Notes: generated by a model from the letters alone, not told the origin. A DNA stretch of 30,955 nucleotides from CAZOJJ01 sp964580105 (GCA_964580105.1 CAZOJJ010000036.1:1-30955), one strand, 5' to 3'. Positions 7,198 through 16,016 are shown, counted from the stretch's first letter. Program-made: numbers and translations.

Positions 7198-10100
7198 ATG
7201 TCCGCCGTCTCCCCGGAGCGCACCGGCCTCGTCCGGTCCGGTTTCGCCGTCGCCCTGCTCGTGCTGCTCGGCAGCGCGCTTGCCCCCCGCCTCCTCGCCC
7301 AGCCCACCGACGGGTACGACCCGTCCTGGTACGACCCCACCACGCCGTGGGTCAAGATCGAGGTGACCGAGGACGGCATCTACGAGGTGAGCGGGAGTGA
7401 CCTCGCCGCGGCCGGTGTCCCGCTGGGCGCCATCGACCCGGCCACGCTCAAGCTCTACGAGCGCGGCGTCGAGGTACCGATCGCCTTCCTCGGTGACCCC
7501 GCGGTGTTCGACCCGGCGGACCGGATCCAGTTCGTCGGCCGGCGCAACACGGGCGAGGACGAGGCGTGGGCCTACTACGTCACCGAGGAGTCCGAGCGGC
7601 TCACGCCCGGCGAGCCCCTCCAGAGCAGCACGTACAACAGCCTCTACACCCACACGACGATCTACTGGCTCACGTGGAACGGTGAGCCGGGGCTCCGCTA
7701 CGACGACCGCCCGCTGACGGCCGAGCCCGGCGCTGAGGACGTCGACTACGTGCCCCAGACGTTCCACCGCGAACCGGACTTCTCCTACTACGACGGTGAC
7801 AGCGCCGACTCGAAGAACCCGTACTACACCCACGGCGAGGGCCGCTACTGGTGGACGTTCAACCAGAACTCCATCCGGCGCGACTCGGTCATCCTCGGGC
7901 CGAGGGTGCCGGACATCCAGCGCGTTCCCTGGCATACGGCCCTGCTGGAGGTGCGCGTGGCGGCCGGTTCGGCCGCGCGGCACGTCGTCCGCGTGAAGGG
8001 GCGCCGCTGGTCCGGCTACGACGTGGTCGCCGAGGAGGACTGGACCGGCTACGGGTTCCGCACCCTCAGCGTCTCCATCCCCCAGCACGAGCTCTACTAC
8101 TACCCCGAAGGCCACCAGGTCTACGCCGAGGTCGTCATCGACAACCGGTACCACGACGGCCAGACGCCGAACCGGGTGATGATCGACTGGATCCGAGTGA
8201 CGGTGCGGCGCTACCTCCGGCCCCTCGACGGGCAGGACATGTTCCCCGCGAGGGGGGGCGGGAACTATCGCTACCTCCTGACCCACTACACCCCCAACAC
8301 GCCGCTCGTCATCCTCGACCCCGTCACCGGCCGCCGGTTCACCGGTACTACCGACACCGACGGCGCCCTCAGCTTCGGCGACCGCGGGAACGCCACCGGC
8401 CGGTTCTGGACCGCCGAGCCCTCCGCCATCCGAAGCCCGGCGGGGATCCGGATGGACGACGTCGTAGACTGGCGCGACGGCAGCGCGGACTACGTCATCG
8501 TGACCCCGCCCGGCCTCCGCGCCTCCGCCCAGGCCTACGCCGACCTCCACGCTGCCCGGAGCGGGTATCAGACCGCCGTCGTGGAGCTCCAGGACATCTT
8601 CGACCAGTTCGACTACGGGCGCCCGACGCCCGTTGCCCTCCGCCGCTTCTTCCAGCAGAGCCGGGCCTGGAGCACGGCCCCCCGCTACGCCCTCCTCTGG
8701 GGAGACGCCCGCTACCCCCACCCGGACACGACGCTCGCGCCCTGGGAGGTGCCCTCCTACGGCGTCGCCTCGTCGGACTCGTGGTACGTCCAGGGCGTGG
8801 AGGGGCAGTACGACCGCCACGAGCACATGGCCATCGGGCGCATCCCGCTCCGCAACGAGGCCGATGCCGCCCTCTACATCCAGAAGGTGACCCGCTACCT
8901 CGACGCCCCCTTCTCCGACTGGCAGCAGCGGATGTACTACCTCACCGGGGGGACCGAGAGCGAGCAGAACACCTTCCAGAACCACACCCGCTCGTGGGCC
9001 GCCATCGCGGGGAGCCCTCCCGCCGGGCAGGACACCGTGTTCTTTTTCAAGACCTCCAACACCATCCTCGACACCTCGCTCCGGGACTCCGTCCGCGTCG
9101 CCATTCGGCGGGGATCCTCGTTCCTGAGCTACTTCGGCCACTCCTCGGCGCAGACGTGGGAGATCGTGACCGACCCGGCGGCAGAGTTCGACAACGCGGA
9201 CCGCCTCCCGTTCGTGCTCTCCTTCGGGTGCCGCACCGGTGCCTTCGGCGGGGGCCTCGGCCGGGACGCGGACACGCGCACCCTCGCCGAGTCGCTTCTG
9301 CTCGAAGGAGAGAGCGGCGCCATCGGGCACTGGGGGTCGTCCGAGCTGGGCACCGTGTCGGCCTCGGCGGCCCTCAGCGTGGACCTCCACCGCACCCTCT
9401 TCCAGGACACCCTCCGCGTCGTCGGCGACGCCATCCGCCAGGCGAAGAACCGCTTCATCGGCCGCACCGACTCCTACTGGTACGTCCGCCACTCCACGCA
9501 GTACAACCTCATCGGGGACCCGGGCCTCCGCTTCAACGCGCCGGACAAGCCCGACCTCCACGTGACCGAGGCGAACCTCCGCGTCGAGCCGCTCATCCCG
9601 CTCGTGGCCGACTCCACGCTCACGCTCACGGTGGACCTCCGCAACCGCGGCTACTACCCCGCCGACTCCGTCACCGTCGCCCTCACGCACACGCTCCCGG
9701 ACGGGACGGTGCGGCCCTACGAGGTGCGCGTCCCGCCCTTCGCCATCGCGGACACGCTCACCTTCCAGGTGCGGATGGAGAACCAGCCCGGGCCGCACCG
9801 CTTCGCCGTCGCCGCGGACCCCGGCAATGCCTACGAGGAGATGGTGGAGACGAACAACCTCGCCGAGCGGACGCAGATCGTCTTCTCGAACGGGCTCACC
9901 GTCGTCGCGCCCGAGCCCTACGGCATCACCGGACGCACGCCCCGCCTCCGCGTGAGCATCGCCAACCTCGCCGGGACGAACGGGCTGCCGGTTCGCTTCG
10001 AACTCGACACCGTCCCCACCTTCGATTCCCCGGACCTCCGCACGTTCAACGCCACGCTCAACGACGCCCACGCCGACTGGAACGTGAGCGAGCCGCTCGA

Positions 10101-12159
10101 CGACGAGACCGTTTACTACTGGCGCGCCCGCATCGACGACAACGACCCCGAGCCCAACTGGGCCGACGGCCGCTTCACCGTCTCGGCCGCCCACGCCGGC
10201 GCCTTCACCTGGACGCAGCGGGATGCCCTCTGGCTGGACAACACGGGCACCCAGCGCCTCGAGTGGACCGAGGAGGGGGGCTGGGCCTTCGTGCCCTACC
10301 ATGTCTCCGTGTTCGCCACCTCCGACCGGACGGGGCAGAGCCCGCTCAACGGCCTCATTCAGGTCAACAACGAGAGCTACATGCTGCTTGACCCCGGCAT
10401 CGGCTACCTCGTCCTCGACGGCGACCGGGGCACGGTGAAGCAGTACCGCGCCTTCGTCCCCTACCCCAATATCTGGGGCTACCACGTCCCGGGCCAGATC
10501 CAGGCCCTCGTCGACTCCCTCGCTAACGTCGAGGAGGGCGACTACGTCTTCATCCGCAACTGGCTGGTGGGCCGGACGCAGAACGGCGTTCCGCTCCAGA
10601 ACGAGGTCAGGCAGGCCTTCGCGGCCCTCGGCAGCACGGCCGTGGACACACTCACGTACGACGACCCCTGGCTCCTCATGGCCCGCAAGGGCTTCCCGGA
10701 CGAGACCGAGGAGATCGTTGACCCGACCGGCGGGCCCGGCACCATCGAGTGGACGCACAAGCTCACGTTCAGCTTCCCCGAGGGGGAGACGACCTCGCCG
10801 AGGATCGGGCCGTCCCAGGAATGGGGGGAGCTCGTCGCCGACATCGACCTCCCCACCGCCTCGGCCGCCGCCTGGGTGGACGTGCTCGCAGCGACCGGCA
10901 GCGAGGTGCTGATGGACAGCCTGGACCTTCGCACCCCCCTTGATCTCTCGGGCATCGACGCCCAGGAGCACCCCTACCTCCGCCTCCGCGTCACCCTCGC
11001 CGACCCGTCGCAGCAGAGCACCCCGCAGTTGGAGGCCTGGCGCATCCGCTACGCGCCCGTCCCCGAACTCGTCGTGGACGGGGCGGCCTCGACGTTCCCG
11101 GAGCCGGGCCTCCAGGAGGGCGAAGCCACCTCGGCCCGCATCGTCATCCGCAACCTGAGCGACTTCGCGGCGGACACGGCCCGCGTCGTCGTCCAGCTCA
11201 CCAACGCCGAGAACGAGACCGAAACCCTCCTTACGGAGACGTTCGGGAAGGTGGGGCCGGACGAAGCGATCACGGTCGACGCCGACATCGAGACGCGAGG
11301 GTACGTCGGGAACAACGTGCTCTCGGGGATGGCCGAGCAGCCCGGCCGCACCGAACGCGTCATCTACAACAACGCCTTCGTCGGCACCTTCGCCGTCGAG
11401 CCCGATCGCGTCCGTCCCGTCCTCGAACTGCTCGTGGACGGCCTCCGGCTGGAGAACGACCCCAGCCCGGTCGTCGACCTCCAGAACCCGGAGCTCCCGT
11501 TCGTCTCGGCCCGTCCGGTCATCGAGGTGACCGTCACCGACGAGAACCCCTACCTCCCGCTCGACGACCCCTCGGCGTTCCAGATCACGCTCGACCAGCG
11601 TGTGCTGCATCCGGACGAATTCACCTTTACGCCCGCCACACCCGAGCGCAACGAGGCACACATCCGCTTCGAGCCCGACCTCGCCGGGCGCGATACCGTC
11701 CACACCCTCACCGTCCGCGCCTTCGACGCCACCGGCAACGCGGCGCTCGTGGACCCGACGGCCGAGGACTCCACGCGCTACCAGGTCCACTTCCGCGTGC
11801 AGAACGCGCTGGAGGTCGAGAGCCTCTATCCGTACCCCAACCCGATGAGCCGTCGGACGCGGCTCATGTTCCGCATGCGCGGCTCGGACGCCACGCTCGT
11901 GGACGACTTCCGCATCCGGATCTACACCGTCAGCGGCCGGCTCGTCCGCGAACTCGATCTGCTCCGTGACCCCACGCTCCTCGAAGCGGGCGGCCTGCGG
12001 ATCGGCTGGAACAGCGTGCCGTGGGATGGGACCGACGAGGACGGCGATCCCGTCGCCTCGGGCGTGTACCTCTACAAGGTGTTCCTCCGGAATACCGAGG
12101 GCGAGGATCTCGCCGTCAACAACCCGGAGAGCCTCGACCGCATCGCGGTCATCCGCTGA
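7198..12159 (+). CDS. porU: PorU, type IX secretion C-terminal signal peptidase (peptidase C25 family)
   Basis: A 1653-residue exported protein from the ATG at 7198. That start is chosen over the in-frame GTG at 7138 because a signal peptide (hydrophobic FAVALLVLLGSALAPRLLA) follows directly. The N-terminal domain begins with the PorU-typical KIEVTEDGIYEVSGSDL. The gingipain-type catalytic dyad is visible: His648 in SYFGHSSAQTW and Cys678 in SFGCRTGAFGGG. After the peptidase come CARDB/Ig-like beta domains and a C-terminal FlgD/sorting-like domain (YPYPNPMSRRTRLMF, then GVYLYKVF). PorU removes sorting domains from T9SS cargo at the cell surface and attaches them to A-LPS. It is noticeably longer than classical PorU (about 1100-1200 residues), mainly because of the beta-rich region after the peptidase. 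No other por genes are adjacent. Confidence 0.88.
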   Translation: MSAVSPERTGLVRSGFAVALLVLLGSALAPRLLAQPTDGYDPSWYDPTTPWVKIEVTEDGIYEVSGSDLAAAGVPLGAIDPATLKLYERGVEVPIAFLGDPAVFDPADRIQFVGRRNTGEDEAWAYYVTEESERLTPGEPLQSSTYNSLYTHTTIYWLTWNGEPGLRYDDRPLTAEPGAEDVDYVPQTFHREPDFSYYDGDSADSKNPYYTHGEGRYWWTFNQNSIRRDSVILGPRVPDIQRVPWHTALLEVRVAAGSAARHVVRVKGRRWSGYDVVAEEDWTGYGFRTLSVSIPQHELYYYPEGHQVYAEVVIDNRYHDGQTPNRVMIDWIRVTVRRYLRPLDGQDMFPARGGGNYRYLLTHYTPNTPLVILDPVTGRRFTGTTDTDGALSFGDRGNATGRFWTAEPSAIRSPAGIRMDDVVDWRDGSADYVIVTPPGLRASAQAYADLHAARSGYQTAVVELQDIFDQFDYGRPTPVALRRFFQQSRAWSTAPRYALLWGDARYPHPDTTLAPWEVPSYGVASSDSWYVQGVEGQYDRHEHMAIGRIPLRNEADAALYIQKVTRYLDAPFSDWQQRMYYLTGGTESEQNTFQNHTRSWAAIAGSPPAGQDTVFFFKTSNTILDTSLRDSVRVAIRRGSSFLSYFGHSSAQTWEIVTDPAAEFDNADRLPFVLSFGCRTGAFGGGLGRDADTRTLAESLLLEGESGAIGHWGSSELGTVSASAALSVDLHRTLFQDTLRVVGDAIRQAKNRFIGRTDSYWYVRHSTQYNLIGDPGLRFNAPDKPDLHVTEANLRVEPLIPLVADSTLTLTVDLRNRGYYPADSVTVALTHTLPDGTVRPYEVRVPPFAIADTLTFQVRMENQPGPHRFAVAADPGNAYEEMVETNNLAERTQIVFSNGLTVVAPEPYGITGRTPRLRVSIANLAGTNGLPVRFELDTVPTFDSPDLRTFNATLNDAHADWNVSEPLDDETVYYWRARIDDNDPEPNWADGRFTVSAAHAGAFTWTQRDALWLDNTGTQRLEWTEEGGWAFVPYHVSVFATSDRTGQSPLNGLIQVNNESYMLLDPGIGYLVLDGDRGTVKQYRAFVPYPNIWGYHVPGQIQALVDSLANVEEGDYVFIRNWLVGRTQNGVPLQNEVRQAFAALGSTAVDTLTYDDPWLLMARKGFPDETEEIVDPTGGPGTIEWTHKLTFSFPEGETTSPRIGPSQEWGELVADIDLPTASAAAWVDVLAATGSEVLMDSLDLRTPLDLSGIDAQEHPYLRLRVTLADPSQQSTPQLEAWRIRYAPVPELVVDGAASTFPEPGLQEGEATSARIVIRNLSDFAADTARVVVQLTNAENETETLLTETFGKVGPDEAITVDADIETRGYVGNNVLSGMAEQPGRTERVIYNNAFVGTFAVEPDRVRPVLELLVDGLRLENDPSPVVDLQNPELPFVSARPVIEVTVTDENPYLPLDDPSAFQITLDQRVLHPDEFTFTPATPERNEAHIRFEPDLAGRDTVHTLTVRAFDATGNAALVDPTAEDSTRYQVHFRVQNALEVESLYPYPNPMSRRTRLMFRMRGSDATLVDDFRIRIYTVSGRLVRELDLLRDPTLLEAGGLRIGWNSVPWDGTDEDGDPVASGVYLYKVFLRNTEGEDLAVNNPESLDRIAVIR

Positions 12160-12174
12160 GGCCGGGGGCGTGTT

Positions 12175-12226
12175 GGCAGGGGCGCACGGTGGTGCGCCAG
12201 GGGGCGCACGGTGGTGCGCCCCTGCC
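12175..12226. repeat. Twin-hairpin palindromic element between convergent genes (REP-like / bidirectional terminator)
   Basis: A 20-base unit (GGGGCGCACGGTGGTGCGCC) occurs twice at a 22-bp period (12179-12198, 12201-12220). Each copy folds into a 7-bp hairpin (12181-12198 and 12203-12220). The outer arms 12175-12187 and 12214-12226 also form a perfect 13-bp stem across the pair. It fills the 73-bp space between the stops of porU (+) and the GT4 gene (-). There is no T-tract. It may act as a bidirectional transcript end or belong to an interspersed palindromic repeat family. Confidence 0.7.
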
Positions 12227-12232
12227 GCCCAC

Positions 12233-13423
12233 TCAGCCGGCCGCGCGGCCCAGCCGGTCGTAGAGCGCGAGCAGCTTCGCCTGCTCGCGCTCCCAGTTGA
12301 ACGCCTCGCGGACGAAGAGGCGCCCGCGCTCGGTGAGCGCCTGTGCCTCCTCCGGGTGCGCCGCGAGGTGAAGGACGGCCCGGGCGATGGCCTCCGGGTC
12401 GGTAGGGTCCACGAAGAGGCCGCCGGACCCCGTGGGCAGCCGCTCGCGCCAGCGGGCGAAGTTGCTCGCCACGAAGGGCGTCCCGAGTGCCATATACTCG
12501 TAGAGCTTGTTCGACGAGATGAAGCGGTGCCCGCCTTCATCGAGGAGGACGGCGAGGCCGACGTCGGCGCGGGTGATGTAGCCGAAGGCCTCGTGCTGGG
12601 GTCTCGGTCCCAGGAAATCCACGTGCGCCCAGCCGGGGCGCGCGCGCGCCTGCGCCAGGCTCGCCGGGTCGTCGTGGCCGAGGAGCCAGAGCCTTGCCGG
12701 CCCGGTGGCCTGGAGGCGCTCCACAGTGTCGACCATCGAGAGGAGGCCCCGCGAGACGGAGAGGCCGCCGGCGTAGACCAGCCGGAGGGCGCCGCCCGGG
12801 TGCACCTCGTCGTCGGAGAGGGCCGCGCCAAAGGCCGCGGCGGCCTCCATCAGCGCACCGTCCACGATGGGCGCGTTGTCGATGAGCAGCGCGCGGGGCC
12901 CGAGGCGGGCCCGCACATCCTCCTGGGTCACCACCGCGGCGTCGGCGATGCGGGCGGCGACGTGCTCCAGGGCGACCACGCCGAGCCCGGTGAGGGTGCG
13001 CAGCGGGCGCGGGATCCAGGGCCGGATGCGCACGCGCTCCCAGTAGTCCTCGTGGACATCGTAGATCACCCTTCGCCCGGCCGCCTTGAGGGCGAACACG
13101 AGCGGGAGCGTGAACGGGTTGTGACAGTGATACACGGCCGCGTCCTCGGCCAGCAGCCGCCGCGTCAGCTGCGGGAGATGGAGGACGAGGCTCGTCCGCG
13201 AGTTCACCTCCAGCGGGACGACGCGGATGGCGTCGTGGGCGAAGGGCCCGAGGCGGCCGGGCGCCTGCGCGTAGAGCGTGACGTCGTAGCCGTGGTGCGC
13301 GAGGGTGCGGGCCTCCTTCTGGAACACCCGCACGTCGTCGTACGACGGATGCGCCGGCGAGACGACGACGACCTTCGGGCGGGGCGCGGAGGGGGAGGAA
13401 GGCGGCGTTCTTTGACGCGACAC
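12233..13423 (-). CDS. GT4-family glycosyltransferase
   Basis: A GT-B enzyme of ~396 residues. The N-terminal Rossmann domain begins at KVVVVSPAHPSYDDVRVFQKE. The C-terminal domain has LVYAGGLSVSRG and the E-x7-E-type donor-binding segment SSNKLYEYMALGTPFVAS. It should transfer a sugar from a nucleotide donor to a surface glycan or small acceptor. The frame is open to an ATG at 13498, but that start would leave only 17 bp to the divergent manC start and would swallow its promoter. The GTG at 13423 places the N-terminus just before the conserved domain and is preferred; the start remains uncertain. Confidence 0.85.
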   Translation of the reverse strand: MSRQRTPPSSPSAPRPKVVVVSPAHPSYDDVRVFQKEARTLAHHGYDVTLYAQAPGRLGPFAHDAIRVVPLEVNSRTSLVLHLPQLTRRLLAEDAAVYHCHNPFTLPLVFALKAAGRRVIYDVHEDYWERVRIRPWIPRPLRTLTGLGVVALEHVAARIADAAVVTQEDVRARLGPRALLIDNAPIVDGALMEAAAAFGAALSDDEVHPGGALRLVYAGGLSVSRGLLSMVDTVERLQATGPARLWLLGHDDPASLAQARARPGWAHVDFLGPRPQHEAFGYITRADVGLAVLLDEGGHRFISSNKLYEYMALGTPFVASNFARWRERLPTGSGGLFVDPTDPEAIARAVLHLAAHPEEAQALTERGRLFVREAFNWEREQAKLLALYDRLGRAAG

Positions 13424-13442
13424 GTTTTCGGGCCTACGTTCG
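13411..13442 (+). promoter_or_regulatory. Bacteroidota-type promoter for manC
   Basis: TTTG (13411-13414), a 20-base spacer and TACGTTCG (13435-13442) match the Bacteroidota primary sigma consensus TTTG-N19/20-TAnnTTTG with one mismatch in the -7 box. The manC ATG lies 73 bp downstream. Confidence 0.5.
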
Positions 13443-13515
13443 GGGCGGCGCCCGCCGAAGATCGCGGCGGGCGCCCCCACAAATCCACCGTGCCGCACGA
13501 TTCCACCCTACCTCT

Positions 13516-14619
13516 ATGAACCTCTACGCCGTGATCATGGCCGGCGGCGTCGGTAGCCGCTTCTGGCCGCACAGCCGCCGCGCCCACCCCAAGCAGTTTC
13601 TCGACGTCCTCGGCCCCTCCTCGCTCATCCAGAACACCTTCGCCCGGCTCCAGCCGCTCATCGAGCCCGAGCGCGTCTTCGTCGTCACCCACACGGACTA
13701 CGTCGAGAAGACGCGCGAGCACCTCCCGGCCGTTCCGGCCGAGAACGTCCTCGGTGAGCCGGTTGCCCGCAACACGGCGCCGTGCATCGCGCTGGCGGCG
13801 GCACGCATCCACGCGCTCGACCCCGAGGCCGTCCTCGTCGTCCTCCCCGCCGACCACCTCATCCGCAACGTGGCGCACTTCCAGGAGGTGCTGCGCGCGG
13901 CGGTCGAGGAGGCCGCGCAGGGTGACGTTCTCGTCACCATCGGCATCGAGCCGACGCATCCGGAGACCGGCTACGGCTACATCCAGTACGACTCCACCCT
14001 CCGCGACGGCGACGACACCCTGCGCGCCTACGCCGTGCAGGCATTCGCCGAGAAGCCCGACCTCGCCACGGCCGAGCGCTTCCTCGACTCGGGCGACTTC
14101 CTCTGGAACTCGGGCATGTTCATCTGGCGCGCCGATGCCATCCTCCGCGCCATCGAGCGGCACCTGCCCGATGTTCACGCCGCCTTCGCCGCCGTCGAGG
14201 CGGCCTACGCCGAGGACGACGCCGGGGACGCCGCCGAGGCGGCCGTCCAGCGCGCCTACGAGCGTGCGCCCAAGATCTCCATCGACTACGGCGTGATGGA
14301 GCCGGCGGCGTCCGAGGGCGCCGTGCGCGTCGTGCCCGGCTCCTTCGGCTGGAGCGACGTGGGCGACTGGCGCGCGGTCTACGACCTCGCCGAGAAGGAC
14401 GCGGCCGGGAACGCGGCCGAGGGCAACGTCCTCCTCCACAACACGAGCCGCTCCTACGCCCGCGCCCACGACGGCCGCCTCCTCGCCCTCGTGGGCGTCC
14501 ACGACATCGCCGTGGTGGACACCGGCGACGCCGTGCTCGTCTGCCACCTCGACGCCACGCAGCAGGTCAAGAACATCGTGGACTACCTCGGCTCGCACGG
14601 CCTCGACGAGCACGTGTGA
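13516..14619 (+). CDS. manC: Mannose-1-phosphate guanylyltransferase (GDP-mannose synthesis)
   Basis: A 367-residue single-domain enzyme making GDP-mannose from mannose-1-phosphate and GTP. The nucleotide-binding signature MAGGVGSRFWPHSRR..PKQF is at residues 8-28. Other family motifs are GEPVARNTAPCIALAA, LPADHLI, GYGYIQ, FAEKPD, FLWNSGMFIW, SIDYGVME and FGWSDVGDW. There is no C-terminal phosphomannose isomerase domain, so it is the short ManC/CpsB type. GDP-mannose would feed mannose or fucose/rhamnose-type residues for the neighbouring glycosyltransferases. Confidence 0.93.
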   Translation: MNLYAVIMAGGVGSRFWPHSRRAHPKQFLDVLGPSSLIQNTFARLQPLIEPERVFVVTHTDYVEKTREHLPAVPAENVLGEPVARNTAPCIALAAARIHALDPEAVLVVLPADHLIRNVAHFQEVLRAAVEEAAQGDVLVTIGIEPTHPETGYGYIQYDSTLRDGDDTLRAYAVQAFAEKPDLATAERFLDSGDFLWNSGMFIWRADAILRAIERHLPDVHAAFAAVEAAYAEDDAGDAAEAAVQRAYERAPKISIDYGVMEPAASEGAVRVVPGSFGWSDVGDWRAVYDLAEKDAAGNAAEGNVLLHNTSRSYARAHDGRLLALVGVHDIAVVDTGDAVLVCHLDATQQVKNIVDYLGSHGLDEHV

Positions 14620-14702
14620 GCGGGTCCCGGGCGGCCCGCCTCGGGGGCGCTGGGGGAAAAGCGGAGTCTGCCGCCGCCTTGAACCGCGCCCGGTGAGGCG
14701 GC

Positions 14703-14740
14703 GTGAGACGGCGCGTGCGTACCGGTACGCGCCGTCTCAC
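14703..14740. promoter_or_regulatory. Strong inverted repeat in the leader of the SDR gene
   Basis: A perfect 14-bp stem (14703-14716 with 14727-14740, GTGAGACGGCGCGT and its complement) has a 10-base loop. An alternative fold pairs 14703-14712 with 14731-14740 around a perfect 14-bp palindrome, GCGTACCGGTACGC (14717-14730). A direct repeat of one arm (GTGAGGCGGC, 14693-14702) lies just upstream. It ends 15 bases before the SDR start codon and has no T-tract. It could be an operator, an mRNA structure limiting translation, or the 3' end of the manC transcript. Confidence 0.55.
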
Positions 14741-14755
14741 CGCTGCCCCTCTTCC

Positions 14756-15931
14756 ATGTCCGCTTCCCCTGACGCTCCCGAGGTCGTCGTGGTTACCGGC
14801 GCGTCGGCCGGGGTCGGCCGGGCCGTTGTCCGCGCGTTCGCCCGGCGCGGCGCGCGGATCGGCCTCGTCGCCCGGGGCGAGGCCGGCCTCCGGGCCGCCG
14901 CCGCCGAGGTCGAGCGCCTCGGCGGCCGGGCGCTCGTCCTCCCGTGCGACGTAGCCGATGCCGCCGCCGTCGAGGCCGCCGCCGGCGCCGTCGAAGCGGC
15001 GTTCGGTCCCCTCGACGTGTGGATCAACAACGCGATGCAGTCGGTCTTCTCGCCGTTCAAGGAGACGACGGCCGAGGAGTTCAGGCGCGTCACCGAGGTC
15101 ACCTACCTCGGCTACGTCTACGGCACGATGGCCGCGCTCCGGCGGATGCTCCCGCGCGACCGCGGGAAGATCGTGCAGGTCGGGAGCGCACTCGCCTACC
15201 GGGGCATCCCGCTCCAGAGCGCCTACTGCGGCGCCAAGCACGCCATCGTCGGGTTCACGGACTCGCTCCGGTGCGAGCTCATCCACGACGGCTCGAACGT
15301 GTCCATCACGGCCGTTCACCTCCCCGCGCTCAACACGCCGCAGTTTCGGTGGGTCAAGAGCCGGCTGCCGCGCGCCTCGCAGCCCGTCCCGCCGATCTTC
15401 CAGCCGGAGGTGGCCGCCCGCGCCATCGTCCGCGCCGCACACGGCCGCCAGCGCGAGGTGTGGGTCGGCTTCCCGACGGTCAAGGCCATTGTGGGGCAGA
15501 AGGTGGCGCCGGGGCTGCTCGACCGCTACCTCGGCAAGACCGGCTACGACGCGCAGCAGACGGACGAGCCGCGCACGCGCGAGGCGCACAACCTCTGGGC
15601 CCCGCTCGACGCGGCCGAGGACCGCGGCGCCCACGGCGTCTTCGACGACCGGGCGCGGCCGGCGCGCCGCACGGCCCTCCTCGGCGCCGCGGCCCTCCTC
15701 GGCGCCGCGGCCCTCCTCGGCGCCGCGGCCCTCCTCGGCGCCGCNNNNNNNNNNNNNNNNNNNNNNNNNNNNNNNNNNNNNNNNNNNNNNNNNNNNNNNN
15801 NNNNNNNNNNNNNNNNNNNNNNNNNNNNNNNNNNNNNNNNNNNNGCCGCGGCCCTCCTCGGCGCCGCGGCCCTCCTCGGCGCCGCGGCCCTCCTCGGCGT
15901 TGCGGCGGGCGTCCTCAGCGGGCGGAGGTGA
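14756..15931 (+). CDS. Short-chain dehydrogenase/reductase with C-terminal ALLGAA repeat (contains assembly gap)
   Basis: A classical SDR: cofactor motif TGASAGVG (residues 14-21), WINNA around 89-93, catalytic Ser144, Tyr157 and Lys161 (YCGAK), with an Arg39 position suggesting NADPH preference. It should be an NAD(P)-dependent oxidoreductase on an unknown substrate. The ATG at 14756 is chosen because the Rossmann fold starts nine residues later. After the ~300-residue catalytic core comes a run of A-L-L-G-A-A hexapeptides encoded by an 18-bp tandem repeat, four copies before and about three after a 100-N gap, ending GVAAGVLSGRR. This hydrophobic tail could be a membrane anchor. Its true length is unknown. 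Confidence 0.85.
   Translation: MSASPDAPEVVVVTGASAGVGRAVVRAFARRGARIGLVARGEAGLRAAAAEVERLGGRALVLPCDVADAAAVEAAAGAVEAAFGPLDVWINNAMQSVFSPFKETTAEEFRRVTEVTYLGYVYGTMAALRRMLPRDRGKIVQVGSALAYRGIPLQSAYCGAKHAIVGFTDSLRCELIHDGSNVSITAVHLPALNTPQFRWVKSRLPRASQPVPPIFQPEVAARAIVRAAHGRQREVWVGFPTVKAIVGQKVAPGLLDRYLGKTGYDAQQTDEPRTREAHNLWAPLDAAEDRGAHGVFDDRARPARRTALLGAAALLGAAALLGAAALLGAXXXXXXXXXXXXXXXXXXXXXXXXXXXXXXXXXXAAALLGAAALLGAAALLGVAAGVLSGRR
15673..15898 (+). repeat. 18-bp in-frame tandem repeat (GGCCCTCCTCGGCGCCGC) split by a gap
   Basis: Four perfect copies at 15673-15744, then 100 N, then about three copies at 15845-15899. A 41-base suffix of the left flank equals a 41-base prefix of the right flank. Each unit adds one A-L-L-G-A-A hexapeptide to the SDR tail. 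Confidence 0.85.
15745..15844. other. Assembly gap (100 N)
   Basis: Exactly 100 N inside the 18-bp repeat of the SDR gene; placeholder length. Confidence 0.99.
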
Positions 15932-16016
15932 CCGTGCGCGCCCCGATCCGCCAGGCCGTCGCCGGGGTGCACCGCCTTCGGGATCGCTGACCCCGCTCAC
16001 TCAACCGTTCGCCTTC

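Noticed and set aside
7048..12831. Antisense open frame of 1927 codons opposite porU
   Set aside because: High GC content leaves antisense frames open; composition is Val/Gly/Arg/Glu-rich without domains, while the opposite strand encodes a clear PorU.
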